64,000 nt of DNA from Agromyces aurantiacus (GCF_016907355.1 NZ_JAFBBW010000001.1:3782001-3846000); one strand, 5' to 3'. Shown: positions 43,161 to 51,355, counted from the stretch's first letter. Notes: generated from the sequence alone by a model not told the origin. Numbers and translations are program-made.

Positions 43161-43685
43161 TCAGGACGAGATCGCGCGGGCGACCGATTCGCCGCCCTCC
43201 GCGATCGCCTTCTCGAGCGCCTCGTAGTCCTCGCGGTCGATCGCCTTGTCGATCTTGCGCTGCGCCTTCTCGAGCGCCGCGTCGATGCGATCGAGGTACC
43301 GGTCGTCGATGACCGCCACGATGGCCGACGACCCGCGGGGCAGCGACGCCTCGAGTTCGACGCCCATCTTCTTCTCGTCGTGCCGCTCCGCGAGCTTGCC
43401 CGCGACCGCGCCCACGCCCGCGCCGATCGCGGTCGCCGCGAGCAGCGGTGGTGCGAAGAGCCCGAGGACGAGCCCGGCACCGCCGCCGATCAGCGCCCCG
43501 CTCTTGACCTGCCCGGTCCCGCGCTCGTCGACCGTGACCTTGCCGTCGTCGTCGCGGTGTACCACGACCGAGGAGACGACTTCGAGGTCGACCTCCTTCG
43601 CGGCTTCCAGGCGCCGGTAGTCGTCCGCCGCCGATGCCGCGTCGTCGTAGGTCGCGACGTACAGCAGCAGGTTGTCCATCCCCAT
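43161..43685 (-). CDS. DUF1269 family membrane-associated protein
   Basis: 174 residues. N-terminal domain NLLLYVATYDDAASAADDYR with VSSVVVHRDDDGKVTV, then a glycine-rich hydrophobic hairpin ALIGGGAGLVLGLFAPPLL and AATAIGAGVGAVAGKLAERH, then a helical tail (AALEKAQRKIDKAIDREDYE). This is the DUF1269 layout, with the Gly-rich segment probably inserting in the membrane. Function unknown, often stress-linked. RBS GGGAGGGG precedes two close ATGs (43685 and 43679). Confidence 0.82.
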   Translation of the reverse strand: MGMDNLLLYVATYDDAASAADDYRRLEAAKEVDLEVVSSVVVHRDDDGKVTVDERGTGQVKSGALIGGGAGLVLGLFAPPLLAATAIGAGVGAVAGKLAERHDEKKMGVELEASLPRGSSAIVAVIDDRYLDRIDAALEKAQRKIDKAIDREDYEALEKAIAEGGESVARAISS

Positions 43686-43785
43686 GGTGGTTCCCCTCCC
43701 TCACGGCAGCGCGAACGCGATGCCGGTGGGGCCGACCATAGATCGCGGGTCTGCGGCGGCAGGGGCCCTTCGTCCCGCGAGCGAC

Positions 43786-44427
43786 TCAGTCGGCCGGGCG
43801 TTTCTGGTGCGACATGTCGTGGAACTCGCCGAAGTCGAGCGCCGCGCCCGGAAGCTGCGACACGTCGGGGCGAGCGCGCAGGCCGTCGAGGATGACGGCG
43901 AGCTGCCGCCGCCAGAACGGCAGGTAGGCGCCGCCGTACTGCCCGAGCGAGCCGAGCATGTCGACGAGCACGCTGAGGTCGACCACCGTCACGTCGGGTC
44001 GCAGCGACCCCTCGGCCTGAGCGCGCTCGACGATGGCGTCGGCGGCATCCTGGAGTTCGGTGCCCGGCCGGTGCTCGGGATCGAGCTCGGCGACGCGACG
44101 CATGACCGCGGGCAGGTACGGGCGCTCGATCAGCCATTCGGAGAGGCGCTCGAGCCACAGCTCGATGGCGCGCCATCCGGTCTCGGCCGTCCTGATCTCG
44201 GCGGTGAACGCCCGCAGCTCGTCGACTCCGTCGTCGTAGAGCTCGCGGATCAGCGCGTCGCGTGTCGGGAAGTGCCGGTAGACGGTGCCCGCGCCCACGG
44301 CCGCCCGGGTCGCGAGTTCGTCGAGCGGAGCGCCGATTCCGCGCTCGGCGAAGAGACGCTTCGCCTCGACGAGGAGGCGTTCGTGATTCCGCCGCGCATC
44401 GCGGCGCGGCGACGCGATCGAGCCCAC
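43786..44427 (-). CDS. TetR-family regulator (KstR2/SbtR-like C-terminus)
   Basis: 213-residue repressor: HTH at residues 10-60 (RNHERLLVEAKRLFAERGIG, DELATRAAVGAGTVYRHFPT), then a helical ligand domain (SEWLIERPYLPAVMRRVAEL). The group with GAGTVYRHFPTRDALI is common beside transport or NmrA-type genes, but none adjoins here, so the target is unknown. The GTG at 44427 has TAGATT exactly six bases upstream, so it is probably leaderless. Nothing coding is supported in the 256 bp between this gene and the DUF1905 gene; that stretch has a GC-alternating run at 44461-44480. Confidence 0.88.
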   Translation of the reverse strand: MGSIASPRRDARRNHERLLVEAKRLFAERGIGAPLDELATRAAVGAGTVYRHFPTRDALIRELYDDGVDELRAFTAEIRTAETGWRAIELWLERLSEWLIERPYLPAVMRRVAELDPEHRPGTELQDAADAIVERAQAEGSLRPDVTVVDLSVLVDMLGSLGQYGGAYLPFWRRQLAVILDGLRARPDVSQLPGAALDFGEFHDMSHQKRPAD

Positions 44428-44683
44428 GGCACCAATCTACGCCCGGCCGGGGCTTCATTGCGGCGCGCGCCCGCGCGCGCCGCGCGACGCGACGGATTCG
44501 AGTCGATCCGCACGGTCGGGTATCATCCGGAAAGGATCCTCCGCTTACCCGAGCCGGAGGCGTCCGGCCCTCTCGGGGAGAGGGGGGCGGTGCGGCGGGC
44601 GAACATCGTGCGACTGGGGGCGATGGGGGGCGCCCGCCGCGCCCCATCCTCACCTGGAGCCGCGCCTCGCCTCGACCCTCGGC

Positions 44684-44980
44684 CTACTCGAGCGTTTCGA
44701 TCCGCACCTCGACGTCGGCGCCGGGTTCGATGCCCTCGGCGACCCGCACCGCCTTCTTGAGCGGCAGCGCGTACCGCTCGCCGCCGGGGAAGATGGACGT
44801 GCGCCAGGTGGTCCGCCCGATGGTCGCCTCGACCCGGACCGACCCGAAGCCGCGCGGCATCCGCGGGCGATCCCGGATGTCGGCCGACTCCTCCTCGGGC
44901 ACGTCGACGAAGTACCAGGAGTCCGTCGCGCGCTCGTCCCACCGGTACACGCGGCTGCGGAACCGATACCTCTCCACCAT
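44684..44980 (-). CDS. DUF1905 domain protein
   Basis: 98-residue small beta-barrel-like protein: VERYRFRSRVYRWDERATDS, WYFVDVPEEESADIRDRP, FGSVRVEATIGRTTWRTSIF and GERYALPLKKAVRVAEGIEP. This is the DUF1905 pattern, often fused to a YdeI-type domain that is absent here. Function unknown. The ATG at 44980 is supported by TAGGTT seven bases upstream; a longer frame to 45040 exists but lacks support. Confidence 0.85.
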   Translation of the reverse strand: MVERYRFRSRVYRWDERATDSWYFVDVPEEESADIRDRPRMPRGFGSVRVEATIGRTTWRTSIFPGGERYALPLKKAVRVAEGIEPGADVEVRIETLE

Positions 44981-45094
44981 GCCCGCGAACCTACCCGCAA
45001 CCGGCGACACCGCGCGGCCGCCGTCCGGGGTTCCGGACACGACGACGGTGGGGACCCCTGACGAGGTCGTGCGCGCGCTGGCTAGGCTGACCGC

Positions 45095-45997
45095 GTGACA
45101 TCCGACGACGAAGCGGGCGAGGCCACCCGGCAGCGGCGGAGCGACGAGGTCGAGGCGAACACCCGACGCATCGAGTCATCCGTCGTCACCGACTTCAGCG
45201 ACCGCATGAGCTACGGCGGCTACCTCGACCTCGACACGCTGCTCTCGGCGCAGCGCCCGATCTCACGGCCCGAGCACCACGACGAGCTGCTGTTCATCAT
45301 CCAGCACCAGACCACCGAGCTCTGGCTGAAGCTCGTGCTGCACGAGCTCGAGACGGCGTGCGAGCTGATGCGCGCCGACGACCTGGCGCCGGCGCTGAAG
45401 TGCATCGCGCGCGTCAAGCACATCCAGAAGACGCTCACCGAGCAGTGGTCGGTGCTCGCGACGCTCACGCCGAGCGAGTACGCGCAGTTCCGCGGCGTGC
45501 TCGGCAACGCGAGCGGGTTCCAGTCGTACCAGTACCGCGCGGTCGAGTTCGTGCTCGGCAACAAGAACGCCAAGATGCTGCAGGTCTTCGACGCCGACCC
45601 CGCGGCGGCGGCGATCGTGCGTCGCGCGCTCGAGGCGCCGAGCCTCTACGACGAGTTCCTGCGGCTGCTCGCGCGGGCGGGCTACGAGATCCCCGGCGAG
45701 GTGCTCGAGCGCGACGTGACCCGCGCCTGGACCTTCCATCCCGAGCTCGTCCCGGTGTTCACGCGCATCTACGCCGACCCCGAGCACAACTGGGCCGCCT
45801 ACGAGACCTGCGAGGAGCTCGTCGACCTCGAGGACAACTTCCAGCTCTGGCGGTTCCGGCACCTGAAGACCGTCGAGCGGATCATCGGCTCGAAGACCGG
45901 CACGGGAGGCTCGAGCGGCGCGCCGTTCCTGCGGCGCGCGCTGGAGCTGACGTTCTTCCCCGAGCTGTACGCCGTGCGGACGGAGATCCCCGGGTGA
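45095..45997 (+). CDS. kynA: Tryptophan 2,3-dioxygenase
   Basis: Heme enzyme opening the indole ring of L-tryptophan to N-formylkynurenine, first step of the kynurenine pathway. 300 residues. Substrate pocket FIIQHQTTELWLKL with His71; GNASGFQSYQYRAVEFVLGN; axial heme ligand His256 in LWRFRHLKTVERIIG; GTGGSSG loop 269-275. GTG start with TAGGCT exactly six bases upstream (leaderless). First gene of a three-gene operon with an amidohydrolase and kynureninase; the gap to the next gene is 174 bp. Likely feeds tryptophan to anthranilate and alanine. Confidence 0.96.
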   Translation: MTSDDEAGEATRQRRSDEVEANTRRIESSVVTDFSDRMSYGGYLDLDTLLSAQRPISRPEHHDELLFIIQHQTTELWLKLVLHELETACELMRADDLAPALKCIARVKHIQKTLTEQWSVLATLTPSEYAQFRGVLGNASGFQSYQYRAVEFVLGNKNAKMLQVFDADPAAAAIVRRALEAPSLYDEFLRLLARAGYEIPGEVLERDVTRAWTFHPELVPVFTRIYADPEHNWAAYETCEELVDLEDNFQLWRFRHLKTVERIIGSKTGTGGSSGAPFLRRALELTFFPELYAVRTEIPG

Positions 45998-46171
45998 GCG
46001 GCATGCGCGAGGCGCGAGCGGTGCGCGGGGGTCGTTCTGCGACGGCGCCCGGCGAAGAAGGCGGTGCGGATGTCGCGAACTGACCCCGTCGAGGCGGGGC
46101 ACGGCCTCGGGCCGCTCGCGCGCCGCGTCCGGCGCTCGCTCAACGGCGACCACCCGGGCGAGGTGGGCACC

Positions 46172-47122
46172 ATGCTCCCCCCGCTCGTCGACCACCATGT
46201 GCACCTGCAGCTGAGCCGCGCGGATGACGCGGTCGCCGGCGGCATCGCCGCGGTCGTCGACCTCGGCGCCGACCCGGGCGCGATCGCGACGATCGCGCGC
46301 ACCGAGGGGCTCCCCCGCGTGCGCTACGCGGGGGCATTCCTCACCGCGCCCGGCGGCTACCCGTCCGACCGGCCGTGGCGGCCCGATGGCAGCGTGCGCG
46401 AGCTGCCGTCCGTCGACGGGGGCGCGACCGACGAGCAGGCGCGCGAACTGGCGCACCACGCCCTCGCCGGCCCGGTCGAGGCCGCCGTCGACGAGCAGCG
46501 CGCGTTCGGGGCATCCGTCGTCAAGGTGGCGCTCAACTCGGTCGCCGGCACGGTGTTCGACCGGCCCACGCTCGACGCGGTGGTCGCGGCGGCGCGGGCC
46601 CGCGGCCTCCCCGTCGCCGCGCACGCCGAAGGCGCGGGGATGGCGCAGCTCGCGATCGACGCCGGTGTCGACGTGCTCGTGCACGCGCCCTTCACCGAGC
46701 GCCTCGACGACGCCCTCATCGCGCGTGCCGCGGCCGCCGGGCAGGCCTGGATCTCGACGCTCGCAATCCACGTGCGCGACGACGCGGCCGTCGCCGAGAC
46801 GGCGATCGAGAACGTCCGGCGCTTCCACGCGGCCGGCGGGCGTGTGCTCTACGGCACCGACCTCGGGAACGGCGACCTCGTACCGGGCGTGAACCCCGAC
46901 GAGGTCGCCGCGCTCGTGCGGGCCGGCCTCGCGGCATCCGACGTCATCGCCGCCCTCGCCGACCCTTGGCCCGACGCCTCCCCGGCGTGGACCGACGCGG
47001 GCGTGGCCACGTTCGTGCCCGGGCCGCCGCCCGACGCCGACCGCCTCACCGACCCGGACACGGTCGCGGCGTGGCTCGCGGCCGCCCGCATCCTGCCCGC
47101 CGAGGAACTGGAGCCCTGCTGA
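46172..47122 (+). CDS. Amidohydrolase in kynurenine operon, candidate formylkynurenine formamidase
   Basis: 316-residue TIM-barrel metal-dependent hydrolase. Ligand set is intact: His9-x-His11 in LVDHHVHLQL, Lys118 in ASVVKVALN, His151 in VAAHAEG, His171 in LVHAPF and Asp230 in LYGTDLGNG. Located between tryptophan dioxygenase and kynureninase, exactly where N-formylkynurenine must be deformylated. The usual enzyme for that (KynB, cyclase family) is not in the window and is unrelated to this fold. The formamidase role is inferred from position only; imidazolonepropionase-like or dipeptidase activity is possible. The ATG at 46172 follows AGGTGGG; a longer start at 46064 exists. Kynureninase follows after 2 bp. 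Confidence 0.8.
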   Translation: MLPPLVDHHVHLQLSRADDAVAGGIAAVVDLGADPGAIATIARTEGLPRVRYAGAFLTAPGGYPSDRPWRPDGSVRELPSVDGGATDEQARELAHHALAGPVEAAVDEQRAFGASVVKVALNSVAGTVFDRPTLDAVVAAARARGLPVAAHAEGAGMAQLAIDAGVDVLVHAPFTERLDDALIARAAAAGQAWISTLAIHVRDDAAVAETAIENVRRFHAAGGRVLYGTDLGNGDLVPGVNPDEVAALVRAGLAASDVIAALADPWPDASPAWTDAGVATFVPGPPPDADRLTDPDTVAAWLAAARILPAEELEPC

Positions 47123-47124
47123 CC

Positions 47125-48378
47125 ATGGATCCCCTGTTCGCCTACGCCCGCCGGATGGACCGTGCCGACGGTCTCGCGCACTACCGCAAGCGCTTCGTCG
47201 GCGCCGACACCGACCTCGTCTACTTCGACGGCAACTCGCTCGGCCGTCCGCCGGCCTCGGCGATCGACCGCGTCGCCGACTTCATGCGGGAGGAATGGGG
47301 GCGCCGCCTCATCCGCGGATGGGACGAGTCCTGGCTGCGGCTGCCGTACGAGATCGGCGACCAGATCGGGCGTGCCGTCATCGAGGCGAAGGCCGGCCAG
47401 ACCGTGATCGGCGACTCGACCACGGTGCTCATCTACAAGCTCGCACGCGCCGCCGTCGACGCGCAGCTCGCGCGCGACCCGCAGCGTCGCGAGATCGTCG
47501 TCGACCGCGACAACTTCCCCACCGACCGGTACGTGCTCGAGGGCATCGCGAACGAGACCGGATGCCACCTCCGCTGGATCGACGTCGACCTCACGCGAGG
47601 CGTCACCTCGGAGCAGCTCGCCGAGGCCGTCGGCCCGAAGACGGCGCTCGTCGTGCTCAACCACGTGTCGTACCGCTCGGCGTACCTCGCCGATGCGCAG
47701 GAGCTCACGCGCATCGCGCACGACGCCGGCGCGCTCGTGCTGTGGGACCTCTGCCACTCGGCGGGATCGGTGCCCGTGCACGCCGACCGGTGGGAGTTCG
47801 ACCTGGCCGTCGGCTGCACCTACAAGTACCTCAACGGCGGCCCCGGCTCGCCCGCGTTCGCCTACGTGCGCGACGACCTGCACGCCGTGCTGCGGCAGCC
47901 GATCCAGGGGTGGTTCGGCACGGCCGACCTGTTCGCCATGGGCCCCGAGTACGTGCCCGCGCGCAGCATCCGCCGGTTCGTCAGCGGCACGTCGCCGATC
48001 TCGGCCATGATCGCGATGCGGGAGACGCTCGCGATGATCGAGGAGGCCGGCATGCCGGCCGTGCGGGCGAAGTCGGTCGCGCTCACCGCGTTCGCGATCG
48101 ACGTGGCCGACGAGTGGCTCGGGCCGCTCGGCGTGACGCTCGGCACGCCACGCGACCCCGAGGAGCGCGGCGGCCACGTGATCCTCCAGCACGAGGCGAT
48201 GCGCGAGGTCACGGCGCGGCTGTGGCAGCGCGACGTGATTCCCGACTACCGCGACGTGGGCGGCCTGCGCGTGGGGCTCGCCCCGCTGTCGACGAGCTTC
48301 GAGGAGGTCTACCGCGGGTTGGATGCCACGCGGCAGGTGCTGCGCGAGGTGCTCGCCGAGCGCGCCGGGCTCGCCTGA
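47125..48378 (+). CDS. kynU: Kynureninase
   Basis: PLP enzyme cleaving kynurenine to anthranilate and alanine. 417 residues, standard length. YFDGNSLGRPP near the N-terminus, PLP-contact Asp208 in VLWDLCHSAG, internal aldimine Lys234 in CTYKYLNGGPGSPAF, and TPRDPEERGGHVILQH. Starts two bases after the amidohydrolase stop. The last codons and stop (GCCGGGCTCGCCTGA) are nearly identical to part of the tandem repeat array that follows, so the array seems to have arisen from or invaded the gene's 3' end. Confidence 0.96.
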   Translation: MDPLFAYARRMDRADGLAHYRKRFVGADTDLVYFDGNSLGRPPASAIDRVADFMREEWGRRLIRGWDESWLRLPYEIGDQIGRAVIEAKAGQTVIGDSTTVLIYKLARAAVDAQLARDPQRREIVVDRDNFPTDRYVLEGIANETGCHLRWIDVDLTRGVTSEQLAEAVGPKTALVVLNHVSYRSAYLADAQELTRIAHDAGALVLWDLCHSAGSVPVHADRWEFDLAVGCTYKYLNGGPGSPAFAYVRDDLHAVLRQPIQGWFGTADLFAMGPEYVPARSIRRFVSGTSPISAMIAMRETLAMIEEAGMPAVRAKSVALTAFAIDVADEWLGPLGVTLGTPRDPEERGGHVILQHEAMREVTARLWQRDVIPDYRDVGGLRVGLAPLSTSFEEVYRGLDATRQVLREVLAERAGLA

Positions 48379-49120
48379 GGCGCCGGGCTCGCCTCACTCG
48401 TCGGCCTCGCCTGACTCGTCGGCCTCGCCTGACGGCTGCCGGGTCCCGGGTTCCTGCGGGTGCACCCTCACGAAGGCGGGACTCGGGGAGTCGAGGTGCA
48501 CGCCGAGTCTCGCCGGGCTCGCCTGACGGCTGCCGCGTCCCGGGTTCCTGCGGGTGCACCCACCGAAAGGCGGGACTCGGGGAGTCGAGGTGCACGCCGA
48601 GTCTCGCCGGGCTCGCCTGACGGCTGCCGCGTCCCGGGTTCCTGCGGGTGCACCCTCCCAAAGGCGGGACTCGCAGACCGAGCACCAGCTCGAGTCCCCG
48701 AGTCCCCGAGTCCCGGGTTCCTGCGGGTGCACCCTCCCAATGGCGGGACTCGGGGAGTCGAGGTGCACGCCGAGTCTCGCCGGCCTCGCCTGACGGCCGC
48801 CGAGTCCCGGGTTCCTGCGGGTGCACCCTCCCAACGGCGGGACTCGGGGAGTCGAGGTGCACGCCGAGTCTCGCCGGCCTCGCCTGACGGCCACCGAGTC
48901 CCGGGTTCCTGCGGGTGCACCCTCCCAAAGGCGGGACTCGGGGGAAGGGATGGGCGGATGGGGGAGGGCGGGACGACCCTCCGCGGCGTGCGCTCGGTCG
49001 CTCCTAGGCAGCACCGGGCGGGCTGTCAACGCCCTCGACGGCGCACCCCGGCCGGGTGAGACTTCGAAGGTACGCGACGCCCTCGGCTCGAGGGCGCGCC
49101 GCGAACCGGAGGAGACGAGC
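48379..49120. other. 742-bp non-coding region after kynU
   Basis: No coding potential is supported. 48379-48443 has degenerate copies of an 18-bp phrase (GGCCTCGCCTGACTCGTC). 48444-48941 is the tandem repeat array described separately. 48942-49107 is unique GC-rich sequence ending in the RBS GGAGGAG of the next gene. Confidence 0.7.
48444..48941 (+). repeat. 94-bp structured tandem repeat array
   Basis: The head sequence TCCCGGGTTCCTGCGGGTGC recurs at 48444, 48538, 48632, 48711, 48805 and 48899, giving periods of 94, 94, 79, 94 and 94 bp. Because 94 is not a multiple of three, open frames through it shift each unit, so it is not protein-coding. Full units contain GGGTGCACCC palindromes and a 12-bp stem GGCGGGACTCGG/CCGAGTCTCGCC (first unit 48475-48486/48503-48514, with a G-T position that is a wobble pair in plus-strand RNA). 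The 79-bp unit has a different right arm, yet GGGACTCG still pairs with CGAGTCCC (48666-48673/48691-48698). Confidence 0.85.
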
Positions 49121-49639
49121 ATGAGCGACGAGAACACGATCCGAACCCACGCCGCGACGTCCACGGGCAGCGAGGGCAACGGCACGTCCGGCAACGGCAC
49201 GTCCGGCACGGGCACATCCGGCGGCGCCGCGACCATGCCGCCGACCGCACCGGTCGGCGCCGAGTCGGTCGGCACCGGATCCACCACCACCTCCACCAGG
49301 ACCGGCGGCCGGCGGAGCGCTCCCGCCGGACCGGGCGAGGAGATCGACTCGGGCGACCGCGAGGCGGTCGACTCGGTCGGCGCCACGACTGAATCGCCGG
49401 TCGGCAAGATCGCCGGCGCCGCCGCCGATGCGGCGAAGCAGGCCGGCGCGAAGCTCAAGGAGGCCGCGCAGCAGGCCGACCTCGACGAGTTCGCCGATCA
49501 GGCCAAGCGCGTCACGAGCGACTGGACGCAGCGGATCAGGGACGAGTACGAGCGGCGCCCGGGCGTCGTGATCGGCGTGGCCGTCGGCGCCGCCGTGCTG
49601 CTCGGCGCGATCGTCCGCGGGCTCGGCCGACGCAGATGA
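49121..49639 (+). CDS. YqjD/DUF883-like membrane-anchored helical protein
   Basis: 172 residues. The first 75 are low-complexity (EGNGTSGNGTSGTGTSG repeat, Thr/Gly/Pro-rich). Then an amphipathic Ala-rich helix (GAAADAAKQAGAKLKEAAQQ), a basic segment, and one C-terminal membrane helix (GVVIGVAVGAAVLLGAIVRG) ending in Arg. This tail-anchored plan resembles YqjD/ElaB ribosome-associated stress proteins, but the similarity is architectural. RBS GGAGGAG. Paralogous in plan to the next gene, 72 bp downstream. Confidence 0.7.
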   Translation: MSDENTIRTHAATSTGSEGNGTSGNGTSGTGTSGGAATMPPTAPVGAESVGTGSTTTSTRTGGRRSAPAGPGEEIDSGDREAVDSVGATTESPVGKIAGAAADAAKQAGAKLKEAAQQADLDEFADQAKRVTSDWTQRIRDEYERRPGVVIGVAVGAAVLLGAIVRGLGRRR

Positions 49640-49711
49640 GCGGGTCGTGCCCGGCACCCCGGTCCGCGTAGCATGGCGGCAGCACGCGATGCCCGATGGA
49701 AGGACGGTTCC

Positions 49712-50086
49712 ATGACGGATGCGACGAACCAGCCGAGCCCGGCCGGCGGCGAGCTCGACGACCGGGTCGAGCAGGCCATCGGCGAGGCGAAGGCCGCCGC
49801 CGACCGGGCCTCGCAGGAGGCCGCCGGCACGCTCGACGCGATGAAGGATGCCGCGCAGGATGCCGCCGAGCGCGGCGCCGCGGCCGTCTCCGATGCGGCG
49901 ACCCAGGCGAGGGCCGTGGCCGAGGATGCGCTCGACGACGCCGAGGACCTGCTCGAGGACGCCGCCGAGTGGGTCGAGGAGAAGTACCGCGAGAACCCGG
50001 TGCTCGTCGTCGTCCTGGCGGCGGCCGCGGGCGTCGCGGTCCTCGTCGGCATCGGCGCGCTCGTGCGCGCGGCGTTCCGCCGGTAG
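49712..50086 (+). CDS. Second YqjD/DUF883-like membrane-anchored protein
   Basis: 124 residues: a long acidic/Ala-rich helix with LEA-like 11-residue periodicity (DAMKDAAQDAAERGAAAVSD, ARAVAEDALDDAEDLLEDAA), then YRENPVLVVVLAAAAGVAVL and a basic end. The Tyr/Arg-x-x-Pro-membrane-helix tail matches the preceding gene. Two GGATGCCGC words lie 11 bp apart inside it. RBS GGAAGGA before the ATG at 49712; TAGCAT at about 49666 could be its own -10 box. Stress or envelope role inferred. Confidence 0.7.
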   Translation: MTDATNQPSPAGGELDDRVEQAIGEAKAAADRASQEAAGTLDAMKDAAQDAAERGAAAVSDAATQARAVAEDALDDAEDLLEDAAEWVEEKYRENPVLVVVLAAAAGVAVLVGIGALVRAAFRR

Positions 50087-50098
50087 CGCTGCCGCGGC

Positions 50099-50154
50099 GG
50101 CGCGGTCGCAGCGGCGCGGTCACAGCGGCGCGGTCACAGCGGCGCGGTCGCAGC
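50099..50154. repeat. 4 x 14-bp tandem repeat
   Basis: Four adjacent 14-bp units GGCGCGGTCRCAGC starting at 50099, 50113, 50127 and 50141, followed by GGCAGC triplets. Intergenic, between the 49712 gene and the DUF2867-type gene. A candidate variable-number locus. Confidence 0.85.
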
Positions 50155-50211
50155 GGCAGCGGCAGCGGGCCAGCGAGCGTCCGCGCCCGCCGGGGCTCGC
50201 GCCCGTCGCGC

Positions 50212-50676
50212 CTACGCGGTGACGCCCGAGAGCCGCCGGCGCGATCGGGCGATCATGGCGTTCACGAGGTGCGGATGCACCATCCGTACCGGGATCATGA
50301 ACAGCCGCCCGCGCCATCCCTTCATGCGCACGGCGGTCACCACTCGCACGATGCCGTGCGCCTCGTCGACGCCGACGGCCACGCGGAGGTCGAGGTGGCG
50401 GTCGTCGACGGCGAGCAGCGCCTCCTCGCCGCGCACGCACCGCACCCGGAACCGGTCGGCGGGGTGGGCGGCGATGCCGACGAGCGGGCCGATCGCCTGT
50501 CGGAGCACGATCGCGATGGCGAGCCAGCGCGGGAGCGACCGCATCGAGAAGAGGCTGCGCGCCCAGGCGGCGGGGTCGGCGGTGGCGTGCGCGGGCAGCA
50601 CGCCGACGGCGACGTCGGCGTAGTCGGGATCTCGGATCTCCTCCAACGCCATGGACCAGAACGCGGGCGGGTGCAT
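50212..50676 (-). CDS. DUF2867-like protein
   Basis: 154-residue protein resembling the DUF2867 family (SRPBCC-related fold): WSMALEEIRDPDYADVAVGV, RSLPRWLAIAIVLRQAIGPL, VRCVRGEEALLAVDDRHLDL and a C-terminal VRMVHPHLVNAMIARSRRRL that is diagnostic of the group. Function unknown, probably small hydrophobic ligand binding. It is divergent from a TetR gene with two palindromes in 48 bp, so it is the likely TetR target. TATGGA lies six bases before the ATG, inside the palindrome. Confidence 0.75.
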   Translation of the reverse strand: MHPPAFWSMALEEIRDPDYADVAVGVLPAHATADPAAWARSLFSMRSLPRWLAIAIVLRQAIGPLVGIAAHPADRFRVRCVRGEEALLAVDDRHLDLRVAVGVDEAHGIVRVVTAVRMKGWRGRLFMIPVRMVHPHLVNAMIARSRRRLSGVTA

Positions 50677-50682
50677 CACTTC

Positions 50683-50719
50683 TCCATACGGGGGCGTATG
50701 GAGACTATACGGTACCGTA
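50683..50719. promoter_or_regulatory. Two TetR operator palindromes overlapping both promoters
   Basis: TCCATACG-N4-CGTATGGA (50683-50702) and TACGGTACCGTA (50708-50719) are perfect dyads. The first covers the minus-strand TATGGA box of the DUF2867-like gene; the second covers TACCGT (50713-50718), which is six bases before the TetR ATG. One repressor could shut both leaderless promoters. Confidence 0.72.
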
Positions 50720-50724
50720 CAGTC

Positions 50725-51285
50725 ATGGCAAGGGTGACCGCGGAGGAGTGGATCGAAGCCGCCTACGAGCGCTTCAGCGCGCAGGGCCTCGCCGCCGTGC
50801 GGGTGGAGGCGGTCGCGCGCGACCTCGGCGCGACGAAGGGTTCCTTCTACTGGCACTTCGCCGACCGCGCCGAGCTCGTCGCCGCGGTCATGCGGCGATG
50901 GGAGCAGCTCGAGACCGATTTCGTGATCGAGCTGGTCGAGCGCACCGGCACCGCGGAGGAGCGGCTCGCCCGGCTCTACGACGTCATCGTCGAGCGCATG
51001 GGCGAGCGCGGCGGCGAGCGTACGCTCTACATCGGCGCCGGGGCCGACGGCGTCGCCGACGCGGTGGCGCGGGTGACCGAGCGACGCGTCTCGTACGTCG
51101 CGCAGCTGCTCGTCGACACCGGCTTCGACCCCGGCGAGGCTCGGCGCCGGGGTGCGGCCGTCGTCGCCGCGGTCATCGGGTTCCAGCAGCTCGCGGCGGG
51201 CGGATGGCGCGCGGGCCCGGGCGTCGGCACGCACGAGCTCACGGCGACGCTGCTGGCGATGACGCTCGGCCGCGAGCACGCCTGA
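50725..51285 (+). CDS. TetR-family regulator
   Basis: 186-residue repressor with HTH at residues 5-55 (WIEAAYERFSAQGLAAVRVE, VARDLGATKGSFYWHFADRA) and a helical ligand domain. The TKGSFYWHF recognition helix is typical of the subgroup. Divergent from a DUF2867-like gene, with palindromic operators between them and a TACCGT box six bases before its ATG (leaderless). The following MFS gene is 70 bp downstream on the same strand with its own RBS, so it may be a second target. Confidence 0.88.
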   Translation: MARVTAEEWIEAAYERFSAQGLAAVRVEAVARDLGATKGSFYWHFADRAELVAAVMRRWEQLETDFVIELVERTGTAEERLARLYDVIVERMGERGGERTLYIGAGADGVADAVARVTERRVSYVAQLLVDTGFDPGEARRRGAAVVAAVIGFQQLAAGGWRAGPGVGTHELTATLLAMTLGREHA

Positions 51286-51355
51286 GGCCCGTCCGGATGA
51301 CGCGACGCCCTGCAGTACGCTGGCGTCCTGCCGCGCGGCGGACGAGGAGGCGCAC

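Noticed and set aside
44461..44480. Alternating GC tract as a regulatory or Z-DNA element
   Set aside because: Short, non-specific in a GC-rich genome; no associated feature.
48444..48941. CRISPR array or tRNA cluster
   Set aside because: Whole units repeat with no unique spacers, and GGGTTC-like pieces do not fold as tRNA arms in the right order.
48394..49458. Long minus-strand and plus-strand frames through the 94-bp repeats
   Set aside because: The repeat period is not a multiple of three and the translations are repeat noise, antisense to a supported gene after 49121.
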